64,000 nt of DNA from Spirodela intermedia (GCA_902729315.2 LR746280.1:1918501-1982500); one strand, 5' to 3'. Positions 1 to 11,659 are shown, counted from the first letter of the stretch. The notes: generated by a model not told the origin, from the sequence alone. Made by a program: numbers and translations.

Positions 1-755
1 TAATAATAAATAGTCCTGCAGATGGCGTCATTGCTTTCTCTCTCTCTCTCTCTAGATTGGTTTTCTGAGGAGTGGCCATGTGAGGGAGAGGGGGTGGGGG
101 GGTGGCTATGGCTACGCAATGCGAAGGAGTAAATGCCCATCTGGCATGCGTGGAACAGTTCGTTTGACATTTTCGTGGGGGATTTTTCTAATCTCTTGAC
201 CAGAATTGTATGTTTTTCAATTCTAGTTTTTATAGCATTGAGCTACTCCTATACTACTCGTTCACACTGAGAGCGAGAGAGATGGGGTCTAGAGAAGTGG
301 GCCTTCGGAAGAGAGAGAGAGAGAGAGAAGAGAGAGAGATGAACAGAGCGGTGCCTTCGAAGAAGGTTCTTGAGCAGTAGGCAGCGCTAGCACGACACCA
401 ACAGCTTTGAGGGATGGGTTGACTTTCATCACGGAGGAATAGACTTGCGAAGGCTTGACTCTCGCTGTCGTTGACTTCCCCCGGCCAAAAAATAAGAAAA
501 CTAAGCATGAGGCCACAGACGGCCTTCTATCTACCCTCCCCTGTTATGAATCACGCCGCCGCCACTCCCCTCCTTCCCACTAGAAGATCCAACACTTCTA
601 GGTCATGTAGTCCCTACCCTTTTGTTGGGTGAGCTCAATGAAGAGCCGGTCAATAACCCATATGAAGTCAGCACCAACTCCCAGACAGCGAGTTGATCTG
701 GATCCCCCACAATGCCCACCACTTTGTTGTTTCCCATAAATAATCCCTTCTCGCC

Positions 756-805
756 TAATTATCATGATTGGTTCCAAAAATGTTTTGAACCAATCATCAT
801 AATTA
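756..805. repeat. Near-perfect foldback (hairpin), first of two
   Basis: A 50-bp inverted repeat. The left arm runs TAATTATCATGATTGGTTC and the right arm is its reverse complement with one mismatch. The centre CAAAAATGTTTTG is itself self-complementary, so nearly the whole segment can fold. A shortened relative of the same core lies at 849-881, and an AATTATCAA direct repeat follows the right arm. It could be a MITE footprint or a small hairpin RNA source; nothing decides between these. Confidence 0.6.
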
Positions 806-848
806 TCAAATTATCAAATTATCAAATTTAAATAGAAAAAATATTCTC

Positions 849-881
849 ATTATTGGTTTCAAAAATGTTTTGAACAATAAT
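849..881. repeat. Second, shorter foldback with the same core
   Basis: ATTATTGGTTTC pairs with GAACAATAAT across the loop, and the central CAAAAATGTTTTGAAC matches the hairpin at 756-805. The two are degenerate copies in the same orientation about 90 bp apart. Confidence 0.5.
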
Positions 882-1882
882 TTCTCTTCTTTTATTTTTT
901 TTAGCTCATCGTCCGATCAGATCCAAAATCCTTGAAAATTAGATGATATTCTTAACAAAATAAGAACGATGGGCAAGTTGAATCAATCTCCAAACAACTC
1001 GGACAAAGCAGAACAATCACAATCTCAACCCAGCAGCTGGGCGGGCTGACAATTGGTCAACATTTAAGTGGACCATGCTGTGGTGAGTCAACCATCAATA
1101 GAATGAGGAAATGCTAGGTCATTTACCCATTTATTCATATATGTTTATACATACACGTTGCATTTATTCACATTTATTGAATAAGAGATAATATAATATA
1201 TTTATGATTAAAAAAATATTTACATGTCATGTTAACCATAAAAGGATGTATTTGCTAGATGGGAAAATTTACACCATCACACACAAAATTCTCTCTCTCT
1301 CTCTCTCTCTGAGTGTTTGAAATTCTCATGTTCTTATTAGAAGTTTCAGGATACGAGATATACTTCTTAATCTCACACTTAAATATTCATTATTTATTTA
1401 TTTGCAAGAAATTATATGTGGGGTATTTGTCCCCAGTGCTTATGGGAATATATTTTATACTATGTATATGAGAGAAATATCATAATTTATGGAAAACACT
1501 TGCCTTCCCACCCAAACTGAGAGTGATAAAATGCAACGGCTCAAAGAGGATCAAGAGAGTTTCTTGTAAAAAATCATCCAGTTTTAGATAAAAAAAGAAT
1601 ATTTTTAGGTGATATTATTGCGATTTAATGTCATCTCCCACCTAATCGAACTAATTACTGGTAGAATTATTGACAATCTTGCCTTATATTGTTGATCAAA
1701 GTCTTGTTAAATAGACTCCATTGCTTCATCATTGAAAAATATCCGGTAAGGGAGGGCGGGGCCCACTTAAATGTGGTCCCAACCAAGAGGGTCCAAACTG
1801 TAGTGGACGTGGCAACAAACGTCCCATCTACCCCGGGGCAGATGCGTCTTTTCATATAACGTAGATGCACGTAATCCAATAG

Positions 1883-1927
1883 GCCCACGTGGGCACATGG
1901 GAGAAGTCGAAATCCCGCCACGTGGGC
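1883..1927. promoter_or_regulatory. Two adjacent G-box (CACGTG) palindromes
   Basis: GCCCACGTGGGC at 1,883-1,894 is a perfect 12-bp palindrome, and GCCACGTGGGC at 1,917-1,927 repeats its core 34 bp away. CACGTG cores of this kind are bound by bZIP and bHLH factors. No gene start is recognised beside them. They lie about 360 bp past the WRKY stop codon, so their target, if any, is unknown. Confidence 0.4.
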
Positions 1928-2284
1928 GAACTCGGAGCCCACCATAAGGGCGGCGGCGGTGGCGGCCGCGGCGGTCTAATTGGAAACCTCATGTTCGGTC
2001 CCTATTTTATTTCGATATTTCAAGTAATACATCTAACAGAATGAATTTAATTTAATTATTCACGTGACAGCACGTCTCAACGTATGCAACTACAATATTT
2101 CCAAAAGAGAGGATATAACTGTAACTTTCTTATAATCAAGTGTGCTCTTGAAAATCAACTAATTACACGCGTAATTACGCGAGCCTGTGATCCGTCGATC
2201 TCGAGATCAGCGGAGGGGATCGATCGATGGGGTTCCCGGGGGGGGGGGGAGAGGGGGGAGCAGGGCAATGTTTTATTGCTGCCG

Positions 2285-3573
2285 TCATCTCGACGCAGCG
2301 ACACACCCTCTCTCTCCCTCTCTCTCTATCTCCAGCTCCAGCTCTTTCTCTCTCATCCGCCAGAGGAGGCGGTCGTCTTTCCCGTCTATCTGCATCCGAA
2401 TCTGACGGTCGAGGAAGCCTCTGCGGAACACGACGGCGCACTCCGGCAGCTCCCCGAGCCCGGCGAAAAGCGCCTCCTCCTCCTCCGGCGCCGCCCCCTC
2501 GCTTCCGGCGAAGTCGTCGGTCTCCTGGTCTACGGCCGGCGGGATCATCAGAGCTCCGCCGTCGCCGATGGGCCCGCCGAGGAAGGCGTCTCCGGCGGGC
2601 GGCGAGGCCGAGACGTCGGAGAACCAGCCGAATTCGTCGGCCATCATCGCCAGCGACAGATCGGCGGCGAAGATCTGGCCGTCGCCAGCGGAGGAAGGGG
2701 AGGAAGAAGTTGCAGGTGGAGGGCTCACGATGGCCTCTGATTCTTGCTTCCCCAGCGCTGGTTTCGACGGCGAACCGGCTGCGGCGGAGGGCTGCCGCCG
2801 GTGAATGCCCTCCTTCTGCTGCTGCTGTTGGTGGTTCTTGGGGAGCGGCCAAGGATGGTTGTGCTCGCAGGCGTAGGTTATGACGAGCAAGGAGGGGTCA
2901 GCTCTGCTACGCTCCACCTGCTTCCGAGCTGGGCAGCCTTTGGAGCTGCTGCACCGGTAATAACCCCTGCCAGAGAATAGGAGAGAGATGAAGATGAAGG
3001 TGAATTCTCTCAGCAGGAGCAGCGGAAATGGCGGGGAGGTTGTTTAATTATTACCTTGGGTAGGGGGAGCCCTTGATGGGTTTCTGGCCGTACTTGCGCC
3101 AGGCCCAGGAGTCCGACGGCGGAGCTCCGCCGCCGTCGCTTACTCCTCCCTTGGAACGGGATCCCTCCGCCTCCGCGATGGGGATGGAGACCACCCGCTT
3201 CTGCACCGACCGCCGGCTACTGCAAGGGCGATTGCCGCGGTTAGGGACCTCAAACTCTGGTACGGGAGAGTGAGAGGAAGAAGGAGACCGTGTTCCAGGT
3301 AGCGAACCTTCTCTTCTGAGGCGAGGAGGAGGAGGAGGCGCCAACGGTGATCTGCGCCGCCGTCGTCGGACTGAGCTTGTATTCCGTCGCCAGATCAGTG
3401 TGGAGAACGGCGGGGACCGCCGAAGCGCCACCGCCGTTCTCCGGCGCGGCGTAGGCTGGTTCCTCTTGCTCCCCAGAGAAACGCCCCCCACTGCAGCCGC
3501 CGCCGCCGCCGCCGCCGCTGTAGCCGCTACCGCTGCTGTTGCTGTCATCGTCCTTGGCGCTGAAGGAGTCCAT
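2285..3573 (-). CDS. WRKY transcription factor, group IIe (WRKY65/69-like)
   Basis: A sequence-specific nuclear transcription factor expected to bind W-box (TTGAC) elements. Three exons: 3573-3308, 3219-3055 and 2966-2285, giving 370 residues. Both introns have GT-AG ends and both happen to be 88 bp. The second intron splits the Arg codon just after [16 protein letters not shown] in phase 2, the conserved WRKY intron position. The WRKYGQK signature lies at residues 129-135. The zinc finger is C149-X5-C155-X23-H179-N-H181, the C2H2 type. Upstream, [17 protein letters not shown] and [12 protein letters not shown] are typical of group IIe, closest from memory to the WRKY65/69 branch. The N-terminus is Ser/Gly/Ala-rich and the C-terminal half is acidic with Gln and Pro stretches. 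The last 30 codons run through a GA-rich tract. The ATG at 3573 starts the conserved-looking N-terminus; the upstream in-frame extension is low-complexity. Confidence 0.93.
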
Positions 3574-4550
3574 GAGGACCCAGATCGAGATCAGGAGAAG
3601 AGACAGACAGCGGGCGCGGGTGGAGTTGGTGGAGGAGGGAAGGGGGGGGGAGAGAGAGAGAGCCGCCGGCGGGGTTATAAGAAACGGAAGGGACGAGTGT
3701 AATGGCGACAGATAGATGGGCATTTCTAATACTCCAATTATTTATTATTTACCCATTTATTTATTATGGGGGAAGCGAAGACGAGAACCCACCCTCTCAC
3801 ACGAAACCTTCAACAACAGCCTAGCTATATATGATGTGCAGATATGTACATAGATTAGTGCAGCAAAGTTGCAAGGTTCCTTCACATCAGCACATGGGCG
3901 GCGACGACGGCGAGAACTTAGAACAGGCGTGGGAACGCCGATCCATATCGACGCAATGTGAAGGTTTCATGATAAAAATTGGATGGTTGCATGAATTATA
4001 TATTTAAGTGGTTACTTGTGACCTTTTATCTTGAATCACACACACGAGTTAATTTTTGAGAGTTAAATGCGAGTTATTCATTTACATTTTAATTTTCCAA
4101 TACTGGGGGACGGTCATAGCAGGCATTTAGTGTTAAGCTTGGATCTGCCACATGGGTAATTAAAAATAAATAAATTTGAACGTTTATTGCCCAGGTTAGC
4201 ATTTACATGATCTTCAGCTAACAAAAATCATATATGAATCATTTATCTTCACTATGTTGAAATTTCGAGATGCGGTAGCGGAAAAATCGCAGACAATATC
4301 GGTGCAATTCATGAGAGATTGTGGTATTTCTCATCATTATTGTAATTTTGTAATAATGAGCGAGGTGGCTTAGAGAGAATCTCTCTTTCTGTGGTTGACT
4401 ACAACATTTTAACATTTTATTTATTTGTTTAAAGAGGGACCTTGTACATTTCTTCGACTCACAATTATCACCTTGAGAAATGCTGATGTTTAATTTAGGA
4501 GTTATCCAAGCTTAAGAGGTAGTGACGATTTAATGATTTATGCATGCTTA

Positions 4551-4559
4551 CACAACCCC

Positions 4560-4595
<36 letters not shown>

Positions 4596-4597
4596 AC
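4551..4597 (+). repeat. C-run plus CT microsatellite
   Basis: A run of about 17 C followed directly by about 13 CT dinucleotides. Confidence 0.9.
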
Positions 4598-5665
4598 AGT
4601 ACTCCCCCGCTTTCAGAACCTCGATTCGCATGTGTCAGGTTTCTTCAAACTCCCCCGCCCATTCTCAACACTTCACTCTACCCAGCTTCCCACATTCATG
4701 ACAGTCATAATCGAATCCAGTTAGATCTTCAGATGAGTCAAGGCCGATCCCCATCGTAGTCCACGTCCTAATCTCTTGAACTTCCTCAGAACTTGAACAG
4801 ATTGAGTCTCACTAGGCAGGGACCAAGCCCCTGGATTGGACTGGCTGATGCCAATTGAGTTGGATTTTAGCCAAATCTACTCCTCCCCATGGATCTCGGT
4901 GGGTCAACTCAGTCAATTTGAAGTCAGATTGACTCGAGCTCAGTAGAACGCTCTCCATCTCGCCGTCAACACTATGACAAACGGCTCAGATGATTTCACG
5001 ATTGCTCTTAATTGAGACCCTCATGGCCTGCCAGCCACCGCTGCCACCACCATCACCGCCGCCGCCGCTGCTTGTCGGTGCTTGCTAAGCATCCTTCTAC
5101 TTATCTCAGCAGCCACAATTCTGTAACACGCTAGATGGATTGAAGGAATATGCACTAGATTATGATAACTTACGTTTAAGTTTACGTGTGTATTCATAAT
5201 GGATGAGGATGATAATATATAATATTTGTCTAAGGGTTAGATGGGCCTGATTATTTTTTTAATTTTTTTGAATTAAATTACTGTTGACTTTTCACCGATA
5301 AATTTCCCAAGGAATCACATCATGACCTAGTTGTCGTTTGGACGGACGTTTGTAGAGCCCACCCCCTTGTAAAGTACATTGATACCACGCTTGATGGATA
5401 ATTACTTATGTATACCATCATGGAAGGTAACTTTTACGTAAATTCCTAAGTTTCCTCTTCTTCTGCTTCTTCTCTCCTCTCCTTCTCTCTCTCTCTATCT
5501 CTCCCTACACGTTCCTCCACGAAACTAGAGAGTCGCGGAGCTTCCGAGTCTTCTGGCAGTGCAACCGGCATCGGTGATGACCACGTCCCATGTTTCCCCT
5601 ATCTTGTGTGGCTTCCGCTTCCCATGATGCTCCCTGACTAAGGGACAGAGAACGGGAGGGAGGAA

Positions 5666-5669
<4 letters not shown>

Positions 5670-5708
<39 letters not shown>
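5670..5708 (+). repeat. GA microsatellite
   Basis: About 19 uninterrupted AG dinucleotides, preceded by a purine-rich AGGAAGGAAG stretch. Confidence 0.9.
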
Positions 5709-5713
<5 letters not shown>

Positions 5714-6040
5714 GCCATGGCACATAGATTAACCACCTGGGAAGTCTGTCTACCTCATCAACCGCTGAGATAGTTGACTTTCCGAGAATTGGGTTCTTTA
5801 ACCTGGTTCCTCTCGTCAAGGCGGCGGAGTTTGGGACGTGGCGGTCGTGGGTTCGCCGAAGTCGACGGGAAGGATCATAAGGAATCCATCCCTTGGCCTC
5901 GTCCAAGTGCGCCAGCTGAAATTAAAGAAGAAGATGACCCTCCCTTTCGTGGACGCTGTTCCCTGTTAAATGCCCACCCAGCCCTCTTCATCACACGTTG
6001 AAGAATCGGTCCTCCTCCACATTATGATTTCTTCAAACTG

Positions 6041-6043
6041 TGT

Positions 6044-6101
<58 letters not shown>

Positions 6102-6198
6102 CCTCTCCCTCTCCCTCTCTCTTCCTCCGTCTCTCTCTCTCTCCCTCTCCCTCTCTCTTCCTCCGTCTCTCTCTCTCTCCCCCTCTCCCTCTCTCTTA
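6041..6198 (+). repeat. CT microsatellite grading into a CT-rich minisatellite
   Basis: About 30 CT repeats run into a higher-order pattern in which a roughly 45-bp block (CCCTCTCCCTCT..., then TTCCTCCGTCTCTCT) recurs two to three times. The long Arg/Glu or Ser/Leu frames across it are translation artefacts. Confidence 0.85.
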
Positions 6199-7019
6199 AA
6201 TCCATGTAAGCTGGGATGGGTAGTCGTAAACATGAACATCCGCGATCGGAATGCGTCAGCATTCTTCACGCCGACGCAGTATTATGCGATCTCCGTCCCG
6301 TCTGTTCTTCTCCGTCCATTCAGACCTCAAGATAATAAGTAATGAAGGCGCATGCTCGAAATATCCGCCCCTTACACCGCGGAAACTACGTCAGATTATA
6401 TCATTTGTTCTCCTATTTCCCCATTTTTCATTTTTCAAAGAGATTTTCGCCATGCTTGGGAATGAGAAGTACCAATCTTTTTAAGGAATTAGAGTAGGAT
6501 AAAACGTTCGAGTGACATAGCTAGATAAAGTTCAAGCAATGTTTGGAGGTAGGGTCAGATTGATGGGAGGTGTTAGAGAACGTTGTTCCCGAGCCGTATA
6601 TGCATCTAGATCAGCTTGGATCGAATCGGCCAAATCGAATGATCCATCCCTTTAGAATCATCAGAAATTTGACCGTATAAGCTCGATTTGGTCTAGAATT
6701 TGGGTCGTAAGGGTTGGACCAGCTAGTGAGCTCTGACCCAACTGAGAGCATTGCTAATCCGAATTGATGGTCAGACCAACATCGGTTTTGATCAGATCGG
6801 GCCGGCCGGATCAATCAGCCCTCTTCCCGTGGAAGGCTTGACTAGTTCGAAGTAATCCCGGTCCGTATCGATTATCCTACTAACCTTGATGAAAATCAGA
6901 CCATATATAGATAAAATGGACGGATAAAGTGTCTTGTTTTTCCCTTCTTGCAATCCTTCCTCGGACTAACGTGAGGTGGACCTCCTACCCAATGGGCCTG
7001 GCCTGTCCCATTTGTCTGC

Positions 7020-8020
7020 TCTGATCCAGTGAGGGGGGAGATGGAGGAGATTGGTGGCAGTGTGATTCTCTTTTGGTGGGCCGTGGAGAAGCCCGTCGTA
7101 GCTTGGACCTTCGACGGCGGCGGCGGCGGCGGCCAACATCTTAAGTAGGAAGTGATAGTGAATGAAGGAGACTGATATGGGGAGAAGGGGATGCGGAATC
7201 AATGCAACCCACCGGCGGAGAACCTCTCTCGAATGCTTCCATCTCTGCCGTTGCTCCCTGCGCTGAGCCATCTCCTCCGTCTCCGGCGAGGCTACGATGA
7301 AAGACGAAATTGCACCGGCAAAACCCTAGAGCGAGACATGGCGGGGAAGCGAGATGGCGGTGGCGACGCACCTCTGACGAACAGGAATGAGCGCATTGGC
7401 ATTGGTTGTGAGGGAGGCACTAGTGCCTGCCGGAGGAGAACCGCCCGTTGATTTCCTTCACCTACGTCGCCTCCTCTGGCCAAGACAGACTCACCTGGGG
7501 ATTCTGGCGCCGCCCTTCCATATAGGTGAAGGCATTGTTGCACCGGGGAGACCTCGATAGATGTTGATGGTGGTGGAGAATGACAGGGCAATTCTCCTTT
7601 GGCAGGGCCATACAGGAGCGAGTTGGCTGCCCACACTGCAGCCTGCCAGAGGAGAACCGCCCTGCTATTCCCCTCACCTCCACCGCCGACGCCATCATCG
7701 CCGCCGCCCTTGCGCAACCTGCAAGACGCAGTTGCACCGGCGAAACCCTGGAGTGGCAACTGTGAAGGCGAATGAACTCCCCGTCATTCCCCTTCACCTC
7801 CGCAGCCACCTTCTCCGGCGATGACTGACCCGCCTGAGGATTCCGGCGTCGCCCTTCAAACCCTCGAAAAGGGATGCCGGTGGAAGAGAATGGCAGGGCA
7901 ATTCTCCTTTGGCGGGGCATGCAGAAGCGCGCTCCGACCACGCTTCGCCGCCTGCCAGAGGAGAACCGCCCTGTCATTCCCCTCACCTCCGCCGCCTCCG
8001 CCGCCTACTCCCTGGTCTCG
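7020..8020. repeat. Degenerate GC-rich tandem array, ~300-bp unit
   Basis: Blocks recur through this kilobase. GGCAATTCTCCTTTGGC is seen near 7,588 and 7,892, with a weaker version near 7,063. AGGAGAACCGCCC is seen near 7,434, 7,651 and 7,960. TTGCACCGGC followed by AAACCCT is seen near 7,309 and 7,731, and GGATTCTGGCGCCGCCC or a close variant near 7,500 and 7,838. The spacing is about 300-340 bp with three to four diverged copies. Frames on both strands are open because of base composition, and none resembles a protein family, so I treat it as non-coding repeat. Confidence 0.6.
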
Positions 8021-8949
8021 CCCGGGCCGGTTATGTACCCTCGAAAGCACAAGCTCCAGGCTTGGATATGCCGAAGGAGATGCTCGGCGATGGCACAATT
8101 CCTTGGAGCTTCTTCGTCCCCCCGGGGCCCCAGCGATGGTCCTCACTCCCCTTTCTTTCCCCATCCTCTCCCCACCCTCAAAAGCTAACCCTAGGGGGGG
8201 GCAAACGTCTGTACCCTTTGAAGCATATGAAATTGTATTCGTACTCAAAACTTTCATCTAATTTTCGACTTCGTGTGGAGTAATCTTCTTACATAAAGGG
8301 TATTTTTAATTATGGCACCAATTATACACAATTACACGAAATCCATATATTGATTACTTAATCTTATAAATAATGGGGATCTTTGTTCAAATATCATCTG
8401 TCCGTCTTCACCGGGCTTAAATCTTTTTTGTATAAAATCCTACCATTGTTCATATTTGTGCATTTGTCTTCTAATTCGCCGACAGGTTGCACCGAGGCCC
8501 GACAAGAGCAGCATCCTTCATGCTGATTGACGTGCAAAAGAGTAGATATAGGCATATATTTTGTAGAAAGAGGGGTATGTATGCAAAAACCGACGTCTAC
8601 GTCACCGGACGCCTGGGCAGCCTCGAGCTTCTGCACGGTGGGAATCATCCCCTTTTTATCAATGACGGCATCTGCTCCTCTTCTCGGCTGCCGCATCCAC
8701 ACAGGGGAAGAGGGGAAGATTTCCGGGGAGAGCATATTCCGGGAATCTGCATGGATGATCGGCTCCTGCTCTCCAATGGAGGCCCGAAAGAGAAACCCTC
8801 CGGATATCGTAGCCTTGTCCCAGATAAATGAGATATTCTTGAAGGCGGACTGAGATTTTCATGAAGAATTCTCTTTCTACTCCTCCTCTTTCTTCTCCTT
8901 CTCCTTCTCATTCCACTCCTCCTCTTTCTCCTTCTTCTCCTTCTCCTTC

Positions 8950-9154
8950 TGTTGAAGAGAGAAGAGAGAAGAGAGAAGAGAGAAGAGAGAGAGAGAAAAA
9001 AGAATGAAATAATACGGCTCAACATTCAACAAAATAATCCATATGGATTTATACTTAAACTCTAAGGACAAAAATACCTTCTAACTAACCCCTAAATAGT
9101 CTTGGCCCAATTAACCTAGCCTATGTAATTGGCCCAATCCTAGTTACTTCAACA
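8950..9154 (-). repeat. 3' LTR of the copia element
   Basis: 205 bp. The plus strand starts TGTTGAAGAG and ends ACTTCAACA, giving short inverted ends. It is clearly homologous to 10,782-11,002, with small indels in the GAAGAGA repeats and scattered substitutions. Confidence 0.9.
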
Positions 9155-9159
9155 TTCTC

Positions 9160-9400
9160 TTGCAAGTTAGAGCATAAAGGTCACAAATGCTTAACTTGGA
9201 GCAAATGTTGAATAGCCAATGATGAGGAAGAGCCTTTGTGAAGATATCTACCAATTGATCCTCTATAGAGATATGTGGAGTTAATAGCTCATCTTGAATG
9301 AAATCACAATAAATGCGACAATTTTCTTCTCTACCATGACGAATCAGTTGATTTAATGTAAGATTTAATATGTTTAACGTGCTCATGAAAGATTGAATTA
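9160..9400 (-). pseudogene. Copia pol C-terminal (RNase H end) relic
   Basis: A minus-strand frame reads DFIQDELLTPHISIEDQ, then LVDIFTKALPHHW and ICSKLSICDLYA. This matches the end of copia RNase H, where motifs of the form EDQLADxFTKALP and CSKLGxxDxYAP are usual. Only the last ~60 residues are recognisable and the frame has no proper start. It lies just inside the 3' LTR, the expected place. Confidence 0.8.
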
Positions 9401-9629
9401 TTGGCAATAAAGGTGGTGCCATAATCTACAATACAATTAGAATCACATAATCACAAGTACCTAATTGGTCAATCACTGATGCAGCAGTAGATAAGGTTGA
9501 ATGTTATTTTGCTTAATTATGGTGATGAAATGTATCATGCTCTCCTTTGAAAATTGTAACTTCTATTAACTCAACATAGTAGATATTTGATTAGGTTGTG
9601 GCGTTGGTTGTCAACTAATGTATCTATGC

Positions 9630-10552
9630 TTAGCCCAACATCGATCTATATTATGATTTGTTTTATGATAATGCTCACAAAATAATTTATCTCATCTGCG
9701 ACTGCAACTAGCATTAGTGAATTGTCTTCCTCTCCCTTTATTCAGAAATCCTCCTTTACCTTGACGTCTTGTTGCCATTATAATAGAAGACTTTGATTGT
9801 GAGATAGAACTAGAAGGCTAAAGTCATGCAAGGTGTGCATATATCTGTGTTCGAGTTGAGATCTCCTATAAGGTCATAATCTGATCTTTCATTACTTTAT
9901 GCTCTAGGTTTAGAGCAGACAAAACCTACATTGATCAGATGCCATCCCTTTACTTAGTCATCTCAATGATATCAGATGTGATAGGTTGATTAATGTCATG
10001 TTTATTCCATAACCCTCTAAGGATTCCATAGCAATCAATTAAATCTATATAAACTTTTTTAAAAGTTTGAATGCCTTTCAATACCTTGTAAAGACAATAA
10101 ATATTTTTCTTATTGGAGTATAGCTCATGTATTGTCTCCCATATCTTGTTTGGCAAAATATTGTCGCATACTTTTCAATAAGCATGTAGGCACCCAATCA
10201 TCATCAGCTTTCCAATCTTCATTCTTAACTTGACGAAGTATATACCTTTTCTTGTGAGCACCAATAAACCTTTCAAAAAAGGTTTTCCACAAGTGAAAAT
10301 TAGTGCCATATAATTTAATAGATTTACCCTACATAACATGAGAAGAAGAAGAGTTAGAGCTAGATGTATTTTACACAATGTCTCTAGAATCTTATTTATT
10401 CTCCATTTTCTTGAAAGATTTACCTCTAGATTAGAATTAGAAGTTTTGACGATGTGAGAGAGATTTGGCTTCAACACCCTTTTTGTAAATATAATTGATA
10501 AATATTGAAACAATGCTTTAATACTTTGACTATGAAATGACTTCAATTTCAC
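9630..10552 (-). pseudogene. Copia gag relic with damaged zinc knuckle
   Basis: Several short minus-strand frames separated by stops. Near 10,280-10,320 a degraded match to the gag motif LNGTNFxxWKxxFxxxL is visible. The frame at 9,950-10,156 (KIWETIHELYSNKK...) looks like the central gag domain. Near 9,640-9,690 the spacing of a C-X2-C-X4-H-X4-C zinc knuckle can be seen with the second Cys replaced by Tyr. Multiple frameshifts and stops make it non-functional. Confidence 0.6.
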
Positions 10553-10769
10553 TAGGTTGACTAGAGTTTAAATCCTACAACCGACAATGGATTGCCAATT
10601 TTGAAGATATATCGACAATGTAGAATGCTCTAGAAAATTGATCCATGACCAGAAACCAACCCTAAACATGTAGGATGGATACGACTTGATCTAGTTCATA
10701 AGAGAGATGACAACAAGCCTAATCAAAAGCTTGATCCATAAATGATGAGCCCTAATCTCAAGAGAACTT

Positions 10770-10781
10770 GCTCTGATACCA
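10770..10781 (-). other. Retrotransposon primer-binding site (tRNA-iMet)
   Basis: On the minus strand TGGTATCAGAGC directly follows the 5' LTR. It is complementary to the 3' end region of plant initiator tRNA-Met and is the usual copia primer site. Confidence 0.9.
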
Positions 10782-11002
10782 TGTTGAAGAGAGAAGAGAG
10801 AAGAGAGAAGAGGAGAGTAGAGGAGAGTAGAAAAGAGAGAGAAAAAAGAGAATGGAGTTAAACAGCTTAGTGTTCAACAACATAATCTATAGGATTTATA
10901 CTTAAAACCCTAAGGACAAAAATACCCTCTACCAAATTCCTAAATATGCTAGGCCCAATTAACCTAACATATGTAATTGGGCCAAGCCCAATTACGCCAA
11001 CA
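10782..11002 (-). repeat. 5' LTR of the copia element
   Basis: 221 bp, TG...CA ends, homologous to the 3' LTR at 8,950-9,154. The 16-bp length difference is mainly in the GAAGAGA-type repeats. Confidence 0.9.
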
Positions 11003-11613
11003 CCTTCTCTTTCTTCTACTTCTCCTTCCTCTCCGTCTTGTTCTTGATCTTGTTCTTCTCCTTCTTCAGTGAAAAAGATGGGACTCGCGCTCTTTCATGA
11101 GGGAGATGTGATGAGATTCAGCATGATGGCCCGGATCATCGTCGTCATCATCTCCTCCTCCTCTTCCTCTTCCTCTCTGTTCCTTCCGTCATAAATCTCA
11201 TGCTTTCCTTCCCTCATCGAGGAGACGACGAGGTCCAGCTTGATGACCACCCGGGTCATCACCGTCATCAGCATCTTAATCTTCTTCTGTGAGAAATCTC
11301 AGACTTGCCCTCTGGGCTCGGGCGTTTACTGTAAAGATAACCCCCCAAGTTTGCCGGGGGGTCCTCTCCTCTTCCTCCTCCATTACATTACGTAGATCTT
11401 TTCTCACGGACACTTTCCGGCAATTCGCCACCAATCTCTCTCTCTCTCTCTCTCTCTTCTTACAGGAGAGCCATTTTCTCGCTCGTCATAAAATAGTCTC
11501 GCTTCCTCATAAAATCTTAAATCATGGATAAGGCTCTCCTCTTTTTCAGGACTCACAAATTACGCAACTCCCATGACCATCCAACTACTTTATTTTCTTC
11601 CTTTCTTATATTT

Positions 11614-11659
<46 letters not shown>

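Larger units (their letters stand above)
1..2284. other. Intergenic left flank, no gene recognised
   Basis: No open reading frame here resembles a known protein. The stretch holds GA/CT microsatellites (about 300-345 and 1,290-1,310), two related foldback sequences near 756-881, two close G-box palindromes near 1,883-1,927 and a GC-rich GGC-repeat patch at about 1,948-1,975. It lies beyond the 3' end of the minus-strand WRKY gene. A 92-codon minus-strand frame at 1,667-1,945 has no recognisable domain and is probably chance. Confidence 0.5.
3574..8949. other. Repeat-rich intergenic spacer, no gene recognised
   Basis: Upstream side of the WRKY gene. It contains C/CT and GA microsatellites, a compound CT minisatellite (about 6,041-6,198), the degenerate tandem array at 7,020-8,020 and a pyrimidine-rich stretch (8,870-8,949) into which the copia element inserted. 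Frames at 8,394-8,853 on both strands overlap each other and resemble nothing I know. Confidence 0.5.
8950..11002 (-). mobile_element. Small deleted Ty1/copia LTR retrotransposon
   Basis: A 2,053-bp element on the minus strand. The two LTRs (10,782-11,002 at the 5' end and 8,950-9,154 at the 3' end) begin TG and end CA. It is flanked by the direct repeat CCTTC (8,945-8,949 and 11,003-11,007), as expected for a 5-bp target duplication. The bases just inside the 5' LTR read TGGTATCAGAGC on the minus strand, the initiator tRNA-Met primer site used by copia elements. The inner 1.6 kb keeps scraps of gag and the very end of pol RNase H, while protease, integrase and most of the reverse transcriptase are missing. 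It cannot move on its own. The order gag then RNase H supports copia. It landed in a CT-rich stretch. Confidence 0.9.

Noticed and set aside
2084-2883. Long plus-strand and second minus-strand frames across the WRKY third exon
   Set aside because: Arg/Pro-rich low-complexity products caused by high GC; the WRKY exon in the remaining minus frame explains the region.
6033-6342. Arg-Glu and Ser-Leu repeat proteins
   Set aside because: Pure translations of GA/CT microsatellites with no coding signal outside the repeat.
8394-8853. Overlapping frames on both strands near 8.4-8.9 kb
   Set aside because: They overlap each other, resemble no family, and sit next to transposon-rich DNA.
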